A stretch of 56,075 bases of DNA from an uncultured Verrucomicrobiota bacterium (lineage in GTDB: Bacteria > Verrucomicrobiota > Verrucomicrobiia > Opitutales > Opitutaceae): assembly GCA_903960515.1 (NCBI GenBank), contig CAJCBL010000157.1, positions 1 through 56,075 of the forward strand, written 5' to 3'. Numbering within the stretch: position 1 is the first letter of the stretch; the number at the start of each line of letters is the position of its first letter. The position numbers were made by a program, and so were the translations under genes. The notes under the pieces were generated by a model. The model searched no databases. It saw only the letters and a list, made by a program, of their open reading frames with translations, and was not told the origin of the DNA. Below, piece after piece: positions 1-9,010 of this stretch.

Positions 1-27
1 CCCACGCTCCTACCAAAGGAGGTGCCG

Positions 28-49
28 GCTGCGTGAATACTCACGCAGC
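28..49 (-). terminator. Hairpin after the rRNA methyltransferase gene
   Basis: A 9-bp stem (GCTGCGTGA / TCACGCAGC) with a 4-base loop lies just past the stop codon of the minus-strand methyltransferase gene. There is no clear U tract, so termination is inferred from position and fold only. Confidence 0.4.
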
Positions 50-59
50 GCCCGGCCAC

Positions 60-959
60 CTACACCTTCGCCGCCCAGCGGCCGAAGATGCCGCAGGGCA
101 AGATGGTGGCGTCGCGCTGTGCTGGCAGGCCTATCTCACCCACGGAGATGGTGCCGCTGTTGCCGGGCAGCAGCGCGGCGAGCAGGTTGCCGGCCACGAC
201 GGGCGAAAGGCGCGCGGTGTAGCTGTTGATCAGGAAAAACAGGGGACGATCGGTGAGGATCTTGCCGCAGTCCTGAAGCAGGCTCCAGAGGTCGTCCTCG
301 AGTTTCCACATCTCGCCGGAGCCTCCGTGGCCGTAGGTGGGCGGGTCCATGATGATCGCGTCGTAGCGTTTGCCGCGGCGCTGCTCGCGCTGCACGAACT
401 TGCGACAGTCGTCGACGATGTAGCGGATGGGGGCCTCGGCCAGGCCGCTGAGCGCGGCATTGTCGCGGCACCACTCCACCATGCCCTTGGCGGCGTCGAC
501 ATGGCAGACGCTGGCTCCGGCGCGGGCGGCGGCCACGCTGGCCGCCCCGGTGTAGCCGAAGAGGTTGAGCACGCTGATCTCGCGGCCGGACTTGCGCGCC
601 GCGCGGATAAGGTCGGAGGACCACTCCCAGTTGACCGCCTGCTCGGGGAAGAGGCCGGTGTGCTTGAACCCGGTAGGGCGGATACGGAAGGTGAGGTTCA
701 GTGGAGCGTATCGGATGGTCCACGATTCAGGCAGGGGGCGGCGGAACTCCCAGCGGCCGCCGCCGGTGTCGCTGCGGTGGTAGTAGCCGTCCCAGCCGGC
801 CCAGGGCGCGGGCTCGCTGCGCGGCCAGACGACCTGGGGGTCGGGGCGCACGAAGACGTATTCCCCCCAGCGTTCCTGTTTCATGCCGCCGCCGCATTCG
901 AGGAGGCGGTAGTCCTCCCAGTGGTCGGCGAGTTGGATGGGTGAGTAGTCGAGCGGCAT
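60..959 (-). CDS. Class I SAM-dependent rRNA methyltransferase (RlmI/RlmK-like)
   Basis: The 299-residue protein is a Rossmann-fold methyltransferase related to the catalytic domain of RlmI/RlmK, which methylate 23S rRNA. Visible motifs are LNLFGYTG (motif I, SAM binding), an acidic HVDAAKGMVEW segment (motif II) and MDPPTYGHG (motif IV, catalytic DPPT). The start at 959 (MPLDYSP) was preferred because the frame runs open upstream only through low-complexity Arg/Pro-rich sequence without family similarity. No PUA domain is seen, as in the shorter members of this family. The family is clear; the exact base modified is not known. Confidence 0.85.
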   Translation of the reverse strand: MPLDYSPIQLADHWEDYRLLECGGGMKQERWGEYVFVRPDPQVVWPRSEPAPWAGWDGYYHRSDTGGGRWEFRRPLPESWTIRYAPLNLTFRIRPTGFKHTGLFPEQAVNWEWSSDLIRAARKSGREISVLNLFGYTGAASVAAARAGASVCHVDAAKGMVEWCRDNAALSGLAEAPIRYIVDDCRKFVQREQRRGKRYDAIIMDPPTYGHGGSGEMWKLEDDLWSLLQDCGKILTDRPLFFLINSYTARLSPVVAGNLLAALLPGNSGTISVGEIGLPAQRDATILPCGIFGRWAAKV

Positions 960-1110
960 GGGCTGAGAGCGGAACCCGGAAAGGCGACGCCGGAAAGAGA
1001 AAAGCGGATCGGCGCGACGGAAGGGGCGCAACTGGCATTGTGGGGGCCGAGGGGAAAGGACTGCCAACCGGCGGCTTACCGACGCTTGGCCCGGCGCCCC
1101 AGGGCCGGCC

Positions 1111-1713
1111 TTACCTGCGGCTGCGTGCAGCCTCCCAGATCGACAGCAGAGCCGCGAAATCCTCGTCGCGGCCGCGGCTGGCGATGCGGTATTGGAAACT
1201 CGGAGCCTCGGCGAGCTCGGCCAGTGCAGTCTGCATCCGGCGCTCGATCTCGGCCTCGCCGTCGCCGCGCCCACCGAGGCGCGCACGCAGCTCGTCAATG
1301 GTCGCCGGGGCCACGAACACCGTGGTGAGCGTGCGCTGCAACAGGTCGTCGGCTTCGGCCGCCGCCCGCACGCTGCGCACTCCCTGCACATCGATGGCGA
1401 TCACCAGGCTCATCCCGGCGGCGAGCCGGTCGACCACCGCGCGCCGCAGCGTGCCGTAGCGGTAGCGGCCGTGCACACACGCCCACTCGAGGAATTCGCC
1501 CCGGGCCAGCGCCTCGTCGAACTGCGCCTCGCTGAGAAAATGGTAGTGCACTCCGTTCACCTCGCCCGGGCGCATCGGTCGGGTGGTGGCGGTGACCACC
1601 CGTTCCACGCCCTCTCGCTCGGCCACCAGCCGCTCGCTCAGGGTCGTCTTGCCCGAACCGGCCGGGCCGGCGAGCACGAGCAGCACGGGAGTGGGGGCGG
1701 AGTGTTCGCTCAT
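1111..1713 (-). CDS. gmk: Guanylate kinase
   Basis: This 200-residue protein phosphorylates GMP to GDP with ATP in purine nucleotide salvage and synthesis. The P-loop AGPAGSGKTT lies near residues 13-22. It is followed by the GMP-binding segment with TTRPMRPGEVNGVHYHF and by the lid region EIERRMQTALAELAEAPSFQYRI. Length and domain order match bacterial Gmk. The start at 1713 (MSEHSAPT) places the P-loop at the usual distance from the N-terminus; a longer in-frame extension has no similarity to the family. It is the downstream partner of the small membrane-protein gene at 1733-2272, with a 19-bp gap. Confidence 0.95.
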   Translation of the reverse strand: MSEHSAPTPVLLVLAGPAGSGKTTLSERLVAEREGVERVVTATTRPMRPGEVNGVHYHFLSEAQFDEALARGEFLEWACVHGRYRYGTLRRAVVDRLAAGMSLVIAIDVQGVRSVRAAAEADDLLQRTLTTVFVAPATIDELRARLGGRGDGEAEIERRMQTALAELAEAPSFQYRIASRGRDEDFAALLSIWEAARSRR

Positions 1714-1732
1714 GGCGGCGGCGTGAGTGCGG

Positions 1733-2272
1733 TCAGTAGGTGAAGGCCAGAATCGCCAGCAGCGCCCCGTAGCCGGCGAGCAACGCGCCCAGGGTGCGGG
1801 CACGCGAACCGCGCGCAAACAGCCAGCCGAAGAAGTCGCGCAGGCGATACGGATAGCCAGCCAGGTAGATAGCGGCTGCGATCGCCAAATACACCGCCCC
1901 CACCATGAACAGTCGCTGCGGGTGCGCCCACTCCATGTAGGCCGCGTAGAGCAGCTCGCCCGCGCCAAGCAGGGTGAGCACAGCCAGCCCGCGCACCGCG
2001 AGGAAGTCGGGTGCGTAGGAGAAACTCAGAACCGCCACCGCGCCGAAGGCGGCAACCAGCAGCGGCTTGGGCAGCAGTTCGTCGGCCGCGCTTAGGTGGA
2101 CCAGCCGCCACAGGAACCACAGGGCTCCCGCGCCCATGAATAGCCACGACGCCCGGCGCGAGCGGGGTAGTGCCTTAGCGGTGGCGCCAACGGCCGTCCC
2201 GTTCCACAGCAACAGCGAGCCAAGGGCGAGCAAGAGCAGTCCGGGCAAAAGCGTGGCGAAGGTGAGGTTCAT
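1733..2272 (-). CDS. Uncharacterised multi-pass membrane protein
   Basis: The 179-residue protein begins MNLTFATLLPGLLLLALG and has about five hydrophobic segments (near residues 6-25, 42-60, 70-88, 95-112 and 122-142, with a last one at the C-terminus). No catalytic motif is recognisable. It is read in the same direction as miaB upstream and gmk downstream, with short gaps, so the three may share a transcript. I do not recognise a named family. The start at 2272 was chosen because it opens directly into a signal-anchor-like hydrophobic stretch. Confidence 0.75.
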   Translation of the reverse strand: MNLTFATLLPGLLLLALGSLLLWNGTAVGATAKALPRSRRASWLFMGAGALWFLWRLVHLSAADELLPKPLLVAAFGAVAVLSFSYAPDFLAVRGLAVLTLLGAGELLYAAYMEWAHPQRLFMVGAVYLAIAAAIYLAGYPYRLRDFFGWLFARGSRARTLGALLAGYGALLAILAFTY

Positions 2273-2327
2273 GAGATCGTAGCCCGTGGTCTTATCCGGC
2301 GGCAGGTGTAGGCGTCGAGTTCTCGTT

Positions 2328-3686
2328 TTACCCCACCGTGGGCTCCAGCTCGCCGTAGAGCACACTTGTCGTGGCCCGGGTGATCCGCACTGCCGCCAGC
2401 GCGCCGACGAGCTGCTCCGCACTGGGGAAATGGACCAGCCGGTTGCCCCGGGTGCGGCCCGTGAACTGCCGGCCCCGCTTGTCCGGGCCCTCCACGAGCA
2501 CCTCCTGCACTGTGCCCACCAGCGCCGCTGTGTGCCGGCGCGAGTTGCCCTCCAGCAGGCGCAACAGCTCCTGGTTGCGACGCTCCTTGGTCGCCTCGTC
2601 CACCTGGTCGCCCAGCTCCGCAGCAGGCGTGCCGGTGCGCACTGAATACTTGAAGACGTAGGCCATGTCGTAGTCGGCCTCGGCAAAGAGAGCGGCGGTC
2701 TGCGCGAAATCCTCCTCCGTCTCGCCGGGGAAGCCCACGATGACGTCGGTCGAGAAGCTCAGGCCCGGGTGCGCGGCCTTGAGTGCGGAGACGAGCTCAA
2801 GGTAGCGCTCCCGGGTGTAGGGTCGGTTCATCGCGCGCAGGATACGGTTGCTGCCCGACTGTACGGGCAGGTGCACCTGCTCGCACAGTTTCGGCAGTCT
2901 GGCGTAGGCGGCCACCAGGTCGTCCTTGAACCCACGCGGGTGGGGCGAGGTGAAACGGATCCGCTCGATGCCCTCCACTGCATGGACACGCTCCAAGAGT
3001 TGCACGAAGGGCGACACCCCGCCGGTGTGCTCGTAGTCGCGCCGGCCGTAGCTGGTCACGATCTGTCCCAGCAATGTCACCTCGCGCACGCCGCGGGCGG
3101 CCAGTTCGCGGCACTCGGCCACGATGTCGTCCATGGGGCGTGAGCGCTCGTCGCCGCGCGTCTTGGGCACGATGCAGAAGGCGCAATCCATGTTGCATCC
3201 CTGCTGGATGGAGACGAAGGCGGTGACCTGCTGGGGGCCGTCGAGCAGATGGTCGCGGATCGCGTTCTGCGAGCCGGCCTCCTCGGCCACGTCGATGATC
3301 GTCTCCGAGATTGGCACTCCGGCCTCGCGGGCGGCCCGCAGGTTGTCGAGGTAGTCGGGCACAGTGTGGAACTTCTGGGTGCCCACGATGAGGTCGAGAT
3401 CGGGCAGCCGGTCGAGCAGCTCCGCGCCGCGGTTTTGCGCCATGCAGCCGAGGATACCCAGGACGAACTCCGGGCGGCGCCGCTTGTGGACGACGAGGTT
3501 CTCGGCCTTGGCGATGGCCTTCTGCTCGGCGAGGTCGCGAACCGAGCAGGTATTGAGCAGGAGGATATCGCAGGCGTTCTCGTCGGCCACGATGCGGTAG
3601 CCGCGGGCGCGCAGCATCGCCGCGACGGCCTCGCTGTCGCGCTCGTTCATCTGGCAGCCGTAGGTCTTGAGGTGGACGCGGTTCAT
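2328..3686 (-). CDS. miaB: tRNA-2-methylthio-N6-dimethylallyladenosine synthase MiaB
   Basis: MiaB is a radical-SAM methylthiotransferase that converts i6A37 to ms2i6A37 in tRNAs reading UNN codons. The 452-residue protein has the N-terminal UPF0004 domain, with Cys residues in KTYGCQMN, LNTCSVRD and GCMAQ that hold the auxiliary 4Fe-4S cluster. The radical-SAM motif is CNMDCAFC (CX3CX2C, near residues 165-172), and a C-terminal TRAM domain includes RGNRLVHF. Length and motif order are typical. It lies 55 bp upstream of the membrane-protein and gmk genes on the same strand. Confidence 0.96.
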   Translation of the reverse strand: MNRVHLKTYGCQMNERDSEAVAAMLRARGYRIVADENACDILLLNTCSVRDLAEQKAIAKAENLVVHKRRRPEFVLGILGCMAQNRGAELLDRLPDLDLIVGTQKFHTVPDYLDNLRAAREAGVPISETIIDVAEEAGSQNAIRDHLLDGPQQVTAFVSIQQGCNMDCAFCIVPKTRGDERSRPMDDIVAECRELAARGVREVTLLGQIVTSYGRRDYEHTGGVSPFVQLLERVHAVEGIERIRFTSPHPRGFKDDLVAAYARLPKLCEQVHLPVQSGSNRILRAMNRPYTRERYLELVSALKAAHPGLSFSTDVIVGFPGETEEDFAQTAALFAEADYDMAYVFKYSVRTGTPAAELGDQVDEATKERRNQELLRLLEGNSRRHTAALVGTVQEVLVEGPDKRGRQFTGRTRGNRLVHFPSAEQLVGALAAVRITRATTSVLYGELEPTVG

Positions 3687-3828
3687 CGGGGTGCGGGTGC
3701 GCAGCCAGCCGCGGGGCGCCGCAACGGGCGGGGCTTGGAGCGGCAGCGTGGCGTGATCAGGGCGCGGGTCATCGGGCGGATGCGCGCCACGGTTGGGCGA
3801 CGGGGGGAACCGTCAAACGCAATCCCAG

Positions 3829-4068
3829 CTACGTCATGCTCTCGTAGGCGTGGATCTCTCGGGCACGGTCGGCCCAGCAGGGCAACTGGGTCTGGCGGCC
3901 GGATTTCAGCAGCAGGATCTCCTGTTGCATCGCGGCCTCCCCGGACTGCTGCATCACGTGGTTGAGGCCGGCGTAGAGGATGTCGGCCGGGTCGATCTTG
4001 AGCTGTTCCGCCAAGCGGAGCAGCGGCTGATACTCTTCCTGTTCCAAGTGGATCTTGATTGAGTGCAT
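3829..4068 (-). CDS. Small hypothetical protein, 79 residues
   Basis: The protein begins MHSIKIHLEQEEYQPLLRLA and is mostly predicted helix (LLRLAEQLKIDPADILYAGLNHVMQQ), ending AREIHAYESMT. The shape recalls short ribbon-helix-helix or coiled helper proteins, but I see no diagnostic motif and make no functional claim. It is the one gene here with an obvious Shine-Dalgarno sequence (AAAGGTGAG, about 5 bases before the ATG). It is divergent from yhbY, and the 370-bp space between them carries a 34-bp palindrome of the family also found at 54338-54708. Confidence 0.7.
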   Translation of the reverse strand: MHSIKIHLEQEEYQPLLRLAEQLKIDPADILYAGLNHVMQQSGEAAMQQEILLLKSGRQTQLPCWADRAREIHAYESMT

Positions 4069-4272
4069 ACGCTCACCTTTGGGGTTGGGGATTGGGCCGC
4101 ACTGATAGTCCGCAATCTCCCAGCCGGCAACCCCGGGGCGCGGGTCGCCCGCAGGCTGGCGGTGGAGTTTGGTGACGCTGGGCCGGTCGCCCAGGTGCTC
4201 CTGGTGGTGGAGTTGGTGATCCTCCCGCCATGGGACCGGTAGCGAGCGTGGAGGCCTGCTGCCGCGGCCCCA

Positions 4273-4316
4273 GGCCAACCGTTTACCTTCACGGCCGTGA
4301 GGGTAAACGGTTGGCC
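4273..4316. repeat. 34-bp palindrome P1 (extended to 44 bp) of a covarying family
   Basis: The core 34-mer is 4278-4311: ACC, 9-bp arm GTTTACCTT, centre CACGGCCGTG, arm AGGGTAAAC, GGT. The arms pair at 8 of 9 positions, and the ninth is a T-G wobble. Pairing continues outward through GGCCA/TGGCC to 44 bp. The length, ends and centre match three copies at 54338-54371, 54435-54468 and 54675-54708, while the arm sequence is different. It lies between two divergent genes and has no T tract. Confidence 0.85.
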
Positions 4317-4438
4317 TCGGGCGGGAGCCTCGCGGGCCGCCAGCCCCGAATTTTGCTCTCCGCGTTCTCACTTCGCATAGCTTGCGCCGCTCCCCGCGCT
4401 TGCCTTCCCCCCGGCGCGCCGCCCACGCTGCCCCCAAC

Positions 4439-4768
4439 ATGACCGCACCCGCTCTCACCGGAGCCCAGAAATCGCACCTCCGCAGCCTCGGCCAGACGAT
4501 GGACTGTGGCATCGCCATCGGCCGGGAAGGGCTCTCTCGCACTGTGCTCATCGAGCTCAAGAAGCTCTTTGGTCACCACGAACTGGTGAAGGTGAAGCTC
4601 AACGCCGAGCGCGAGGAGCGCGTGAAGCTCTGCGCCCAGATCGAGGCGGAAACCGGCTCCATCGAGGCCGGCGCCATTGGCAAGACCGCCATCTTCTACC
4701 GCCAGCACCCCGACCCGGCGGTGCGCACCATCGAGCTGCCCGCCCCCAAGGCGAAGCCGGTGGAGTGA
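4439..4768 (+). CDS. yhbY: YhbY-family RNA-binding protein (CRM domain)
   Basis: The 109-residue protein consists of one CRM domain: helix LTGAQKSHLRSLGQ, the conserved IAIGREGLSRTVLIELKKLFGHHELVKVKL segment, and FYRQHPDPA near the end. YhbY binds pre-50S ribosomal particles in other bacteria. The ATG at 4439 is preceded by CTGCCCCCAAC with no Shine-Dalgarno sequence. A longer frame starting at 4382 was rejected because it adds only Arg/Pro-rich sequence. Confidence 0.9.
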   Translation: MTAPALTGAQKSHLRSLGQTMDCGIAIGREGLSRTVLIELKKLFGHHELVKVKLNAEREERVKLCAQIEAETGSIEAGAIGKTAIFYRQHPDPAVRTIELPAPKAKPVE

Positions 4769-4792
4769 GCGTGGCGCACTCGGCGCACCGGT

Positions 4793-4815
4793 AGCAGCAG
4801 CGCGCCTGCTGCTTT
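4793..4815 (+). terminator. Hairpin after yhbY
   Basis: An 8-bp stem AGCAGCAG / CTGCTGCT with a CGCGC loop is followed by a short TTT, 24 bases after the yhbY stop. This fits a weak intrinsic terminator. Confidence 0.5.
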
Positions 4816-4936
4816 GCGGCACAAGGCGCCCCTGTGAGCCCCTTCTGTGCCGAGGTATCCGAGTATCCCCGGCGCGGAGTTTGTCAGCGCGTATTCGCGC
4901 TGCCTCCATCAAGGAGGCGGCGAAGCCGCTTCGAGC

Positions 4937-5341
4937 TCAGCCCAATTCCAGGGCCTTGCGGATCATCGGCAGCGACTGCGCCTCCGCCGGTGTTGTGCCG
5001 TCGACCGCGAAGAGCTGCTCAACCAGTTTGAGGGCCAGTGCGCGGTCCTCCGGACGGGGCAGACGCTCGCGCACGGTCTTGAAGAACTCCTCACGCTCGC
5101 CGTCGTCGTTGCGTACGCGCCGCACTTCGCCGATCGATTTCCCCTCGTAGTAGTCGAAGGAGATGTTCGGATCCCAGTTCAATGTCCGCGCGGTAGCCTC
5201 CACCATCGCGTCCTCAGCCAAGGCGATGTGCGAATCCACGTAGACGCCGAAATGCAGCAGGTCGACGATCGCTTCGCGCGCAGCCTGGGTCATTCCATCC
5301 TGAGGTTTCGCGGTCGGAGTGAAGAGCTTCTTGAAGGCCAT
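4937..5341 (-). CDS. TerB-like tellurite-resistance-type helical protein
   Basis: The 134-residue cytoplasmic protein starts MAFKKLFTPTAKPQDGMTQ. An acidic helical region follows, with EAIVDLLHFGVYVDSHIALAEDAMV near residues 20-45. This resembles the TerB fold, in which acidic residues bind metal. It ends with a helix containing LALKLVEQLFAVDGTTPAEA. The TerB assignment rests on pattern similarity only. The start at 5341 is preferred over a longer frame that reads through Cys/Arg-rich sequence. Convergent with yhbY. Confidence 0.65.
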   Translation of the reverse strand: MAFKKLFTPTAKPQDGMTQAAREAIVDLLHFGVYVDSHIALAEDAMVEATARTLNWDPNISFDYYEGKSIGEVRRVRNDDGEREEFFKTVRERLPRPEDRALALKLVEQLFAVDGTTPAEAQSLPMIRKALELG

Positions 5342-5551
5342 AGGGAGAAAACGGAAGTCCGTGCGGGGTTGTTGTTCCAGCGGTGCCCAAGCAACCAGCA
5401 CCGCGCCGCTGCGGCAAGCGCCTTGCAAGCCGGCACAACAGAAACCCACGTGCTGGTTTTCCGGTAGCCAAGCTTGTGGGCGCAGCGCCCGCAGCGGGTT
5501 CGGTGCCTCCGCGTTCCTATTCCCTATCTCCAGTTTCCTAGCGCACGAGCC

Positions 5552-6052
5552 TCAGGACTTTTCTTCGCCAGCGTTCATCCAATCCGGCTCCGCATCCCTC
5601 AACGGTTGCAGGTCGGGGTCGTCCATCGCGTTCTTGAGAAAACTGGAGTCCAGCGCCACCGCCCGCACCACGCGGGCCTTGGCCTCTGGCAGGTCGCCCA
5701 ACTGGCAGGCATAGCAGGCGAGATTGAACTGCACGGTGGCATCCTTCGAGTGGAGCGCCTCGGCCTCGAGCAGGATCCGCTGCGCGGCCTTCACCGAGGT
5801 CGCGCGCCGGGCGGCATAGGCCCGGATGATCCACCAACCCGCCGCCTCCGGCTCGGTCGTCACCAGTTCCTGGGCGTACTTGAGCAGAGCCTTCCACTGT
5901 TCGGTGGCCTGCAGCATCCCCACCTTCAGCGCGACCACCTCGGGCAGGCGCGACTCCTCCTCGGGGACAGCATCCAGCTCGGCCTTGGCCTCTTTGACCA
6001 TGCCGAGTTCAAGGTAGCCGCGTACGTGCGAGATGCGCCATTTCAAGTCCAC
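5552..6052 (-). CDS. Tetratricopeptide-repeat protein
   Basis: The 166-residue protein is made of helix pairs with TPR spacing. Visible units are ISHVRGYLELGMVKEAKAEL (near 7), WKALLKYAQELVTTEPEAAG (near 53), AAQRILLEAEALHSKDATVQ (near 88) and FNLACYACQLGDLPEAKARV (near 109). No signal peptide or catalytic domain is present, so it probably serves in protein-protein contact in the cytoplasm. It lies downstream of the ABC ATPase gene on the same strand with a 192-bp gap. Confidence 0.8.
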   Translation of the reverse strand: MDLKWRISHVRGYLELGMVKEAKAELDAVPEEESRLPEVVALKVGMLQATEQWKALLKYAQELVTTEPEAAGWWIIRAYAARRATSVKAAQRILLEAEALHSKDATVQFNLACYACQLGDLPEAKARVVRAVALDSSFLKNAMDDPDLQPLRDAEPDWMNAGEEKS

Positions 6053-6244
6053 GCCAGCAGCCCAACCGAGCCGGTGCGCTTTGGCAACGCCTCAGCCGTG
6101 AGGTTTCAGACGAGCCAGGAGTCGCGCGTGACGAGCCCCGAACTCTCGGCGTTCGCCTCGCAACCCTGCGACACTGCCGGCGCCTCCCCTGGTGCCGAAC
6201 CACCTGATACTCCACCCTCGACTCTCGACTTGATGATAGCGGCT

Positions 6245-7066
6245 CTATCCGACCCGCCTGAACGACTCCGCTCCGCGTACGGCCGCGCCCGAGGCCCCGG
6301 CCTTCCAGGAGAACGGTGCATGTGGATGCCGGTGCTGCAGGATGTGCGGGCGCTCCAGCCCGTGAGCGAGCATCAGTTCCTCGTTGCCCAGCAGCTCCAC
6401 CGTGGGGCCGTCGGCCACGATGCGCCCGCCATCGAGCACGATCGAGCGTGTGCACAACTCAACCACGAGCTCCAGATCATGGGTGGCCACCAGCTTGGTG
6501 GCTGAGATCTCGCGCAACAACTTCTTGAATTCCCTGCGGCCCCGCGGGTCGAGCCCGCTGGTGGGCTCGTCGAGCGCGAGGATCGCCGGCCCGTAGGCAA
6601 GAACTCCCGCCAGGCAGGCGCGGCGCTTCTCTCCCTGGCTGAGGTGGTGCGGTGTGCGCCGTTCGTAGCCGGCCAACCCCACCCGTTCCAGCGCCGAGCG
6701 CACCCGCGCCGCCACGACCTCCGGTGCCAGCCCGAGCTGCTCCGGCCCGAAGGCAACATCCTCGGCCACCGTGGCGCAAAACAGCTGGTCGTCGGGATCC
6801 TGGAAGAGCAGCCCCACCTGCCGGCGCACAGCCTCCAGGTTGCCCGCCGTAACCGCCATCCCGTGAATACGCACCGCGCTCGCCGCCGCCGGCCGCTCCG
6901 GCAGGATGCCGTTGAGGTGTAATAGCAGTGTGGACTTGCCCGAGCCGTTGGGCCCGAGCAGGCCCACACATTCCCCCGGCGCCACCGAAAGGCTCACCTC
7001 GCTCAAGGCCTCCGTACCGTCGGGGTAGCGGTGGCTCAGCCGTAGTATCTCGATGGCGGGTGTCAT
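6245..7066 (-). CDS. Energy-coupling factor (CbiO-type) ABC transporter ATP-binding protein
   Basis: This 273-residue ATPase is of the ECF/cobalt class that powers import of metals or vitamins. Walker A is GLLGPNGSGKST near residues 35-46. The family-typical Q-loop is LFQDPDDQLFCATVAEDVAFGP, the signature is HLSQGEKRR, and Walker B is AILALDEPTSGLD, with H-loop VATHDLEL. The NPDDQ-like motif and the LxHxNG segment (LLHLNGIL) point to CbiO. The genome partner T-component may be the gene at 51274-51921, 45 kb away; no S component is in the window. Confidence 0.88.
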   Translation of the reverse strand: MTPAIEILRLSHRYPDGTEALSEVSLSVAPGECVGLLGPNGSGKSTLLLHLNGILPERPAAASAVRIHGMAVTAGNLEAVRRQVGLLFQDPDDQLFCATVAEDVAFGPEQLGLAPEVVAARVRSALERVGLAGYERRTPHHLSQGEKRRACLAGVLAYGPAILALDEPTSGLDPRGRREFKKLLREISATKLVATHDLELVVELCTRSIVLDGGRIVADGPTVELLGNEELMLAHGLERPHILQHRHPHAPFSWKAGASGAAVRGAESFRRVG

Positions 7067-7163
7067 TCAGCGCTCAGCCTGCCTGTTGCAGGGGAGAAAC
7101 TGGCGTCCATACCGGGTCGACGTGGGCGGTTGCTGAGGACCCAAAGCGTATCGGTACAGTGGT

Positions 7164-7275
7164 GGGAGATGGCTTGCAGTCGATTCATGGCGCAGACCGC
7201 GTGCGAGCGCGCAGCTGCCGCGGACACCGGAGTTCGGGCACTGTCCGGACGCAAAGCGGCGCGCTTGCATGGCTG
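7164..7275 (+). repeat. Dispersed ~110-bp REP-type element, degenerate copy
   Basis: This stretch aligns over its full length with the better preserved element at 24784-24897. Shared blocks include GGCTTGCA, GCGCAGA, CGGAGTTCGGGCACTGT and GCAAAGCGG, ending GCATGG. The left half has lost perfect hairpin pairing. It abuts the stop codon of the Pro/Ala-rich gene at 7276. Confidence 0.7.
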
Positions 7276-8463
7276 TCAGAAACGGCGCCGGTAGAGCGCT
7301 CCGCGGGAGTCCCGGAAGGTCATGACGCCGTCGGCGAAACCGACCAGAACCAGATTGTTGACCGGGTCCACGACCTCGCCTGCCTGGAAGGGGGTGGCGC
7401 CCAGCATGATCATGCCCCCGGTTTCGCTCGCGCGGGCCCCGGCGATCCTGAAGGCGGAGACGACGTTCTGCAGCTCCGGCAAGGGCGGGGGCGGGGGAGG
7501 CGGGGCTTCCGGCACCTCGGGTACTTGGACGTCCGGGACGGAGGGCGTGGGTGAAGGTTCCTCAGGCACCACGGCGGGCTCGGGCACGGGAAGCGGCGGC
7601 GGTTGCGGCGCAGCCACCGCCGCGACGGGTTGCACCGGTGCCACGGGTTTTGCGACGGGGGCCGGCGGCGGGGTGACAGCAAGCGGGCCGGTGGGGAAGA
7701 TGCCCAGCGGGTCTGCAAAGTAGACATACGCGGCGCCGGCCACCACGAGCAGCAGCAGCAGGGCCAGCGTGACGTGGGACTTGCTCTCGCTGCTGCGGGC
7801 AGCGCTGGAGGGCTTTCCGGTGCTGGAGGGCTTGGCTGTGCGGGACGCTTTGGCCGCAGCAGCGGCAGGGCGGTCCGGTTGCTTCTTTGAGGCGAAGCCG
7901 GGTGGCGGAGGGAAGTTGGTGGGGCGTGCAGGCTTTCCGGGTGCGGGTAGAATCGGGGGCGTGCCGGCACCTGGGGCGGCTGTTGCTGCGCGAGAAGGGG
8001 GCGGCGTGGCAAACGCCGGGGCGTGATCCTTCTCTGGAGGCGACGCGGAGGGGAACGCAGGCGGAGTGGCGGGAACGGCCCCAGCAAGCGAAGCCGCAGG
8101 GGCCGTCGCGGATACCGGTGCTGCGCTGGCGGCGGGGGCAGCCGGAGTCTCCAGGGGTGGTGGCTCGGCGCTCACGGCAGCAGCGGCTACTGGAGTGGGG
8201 GGCTGGAGCGGGGCGGGTCCGGGAAAAAGAGGGGGTGGCGCCGAGGGCGGCTCCTTGACGAGCAGACTGGCGAGGCGCGGCTTCAGCGCAGGCGGAGGGG
8301 GGGCTACCGGGGAGGTTGGCAACGATGTAACCGGTTCGTTGGTGCCCGCTGCCGGGGCCCCAAGCACAGGCTCCACGGATGGAGCCGGGGGTGGGACCGC
8401 AGAAGTGGCGTCGGACCGGCTGCGCAGGCGCAGCGAAAGTTGGGGTCTCTCCTCGTTGCTCAT
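7276..8463 (-). CDS. Pro/Ala-rich single-pass membrane protein with PilP-like C-terminus
   Basis: The 395-residue protein has a long N-terminal Pro/Ala/Ser-rich region (to about residue 220). One membrane segment follows (VTLALLLLLVVAGAAYVYF, near 232-250), then a Pro-rich stretch and a compact C-terminal domain of about 60 residues containing GGMIMLGATPFQAGEVV, NNLVLVGFADGVMTF and RDSRGALYRRRF. This C-terminus resembles the short beta domain of PilP-type secretion or pilus proteins, but no pilus gene is nearby. Function unknown. Composition is biased, so homology from the middle of the protein should not be trusted. Confidence 0.7.
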   Translation of the reverse strand: MSNEERPQLSLRLRSRSDATSAVPPPAPSVEPVLGAPAAGTNEPVTSLPTSPVAPPPPALKPRLASLLVKEPPSAPPPLFPGPAPLQPPTPVAAAAVSAEPPPLETPAAPAASAAPVSATAPAASLAGAVPATPPAFPSASPPEKDHAPAFATPPPSRAATAAPGAGTPPILPAPGKPARPTNFPPPPGFASKKQPDRPAAAAAKASRTAKPSSTGKPSSAARSSESKSHVTLALLLLLVVAGAAYVYFADPLGIFPTGPLAVTPPPAPVAKPVAPVQPVAAVAAPQPPPLPVPEPAVVPEEPSPTPSVPDVQVPEVPEAPPPPPPPLPELQNVVSAFRIAGARASETGGMIMLGATPFQAGEVVDPVNNLVLVGFADGVMTFRDSRGALYRRRF

Positions 8464-9010
8464 GATGGAAGAAATGGGGATGAATGCGGCAGAGGGAAGA
8501 ACAGAATCGGCGAGGGCGAGGGAAGATGGCTGCGCCCCGCGCTGGTTCCGGCGTGGCTGCCCGCCCGCCGGATGCGGAGCTGCCCCGATAGGGTATCGGT
8601 TGGCCGGTTATCGTTGTGCATGAGAAATGGAGTCAGGTGTGGCCGGCCTGTGGTGACGGTTCTGGCGGCGGTCGGGCGCGCCCCGCGCCCCGGCAAAGGC
8701 AGTGCGATGGCGGGGCGCAGGGCCGGGAGAGCGGCGTGGAGTCGCGCCCCGCGCGGCGGCCTCAAGGGCAATCCGTCTTGCGCGCCGAACTCCGGTGAAA
8801 GGAGGTCGGGCCAGCACGCTCTCGTTGTGGATGTGCTCATAGGCGGGGTACGGGGGGCGGCGATTGTAGCGGGCAAACCCGAGTTTGCGAATGGAGGCTG
8901 CACTTCGGCGGGGCCGCGCTGCGCAGTGGCCCGCCGGGGTGGGGGCGTTTCCAACAGTTGGTCGGGGCGGTGGCTTGTCGCGGCGGCGGCGGTGGCGCAG
9001 GCTGGCGGCG
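8464..9010. other. 547-bp non-coding stretch
   Basis: This divergent intergenic region separates the Pro/Ala-rich gene from the methyltransferase fragment. Frames that cross it are Arg/Pro/Ala-rich and unrelated to any family I know. I see no hairpin, promoter or repeat worth claiming. Confidence 0.5.

Noticed and set aside
4273-4316. Intrinsic terminator interpretation of the 34-bp palindromes
   Set aside because: None of the four is followed by a T tract and they lie between divergent genes, not at gene ends.
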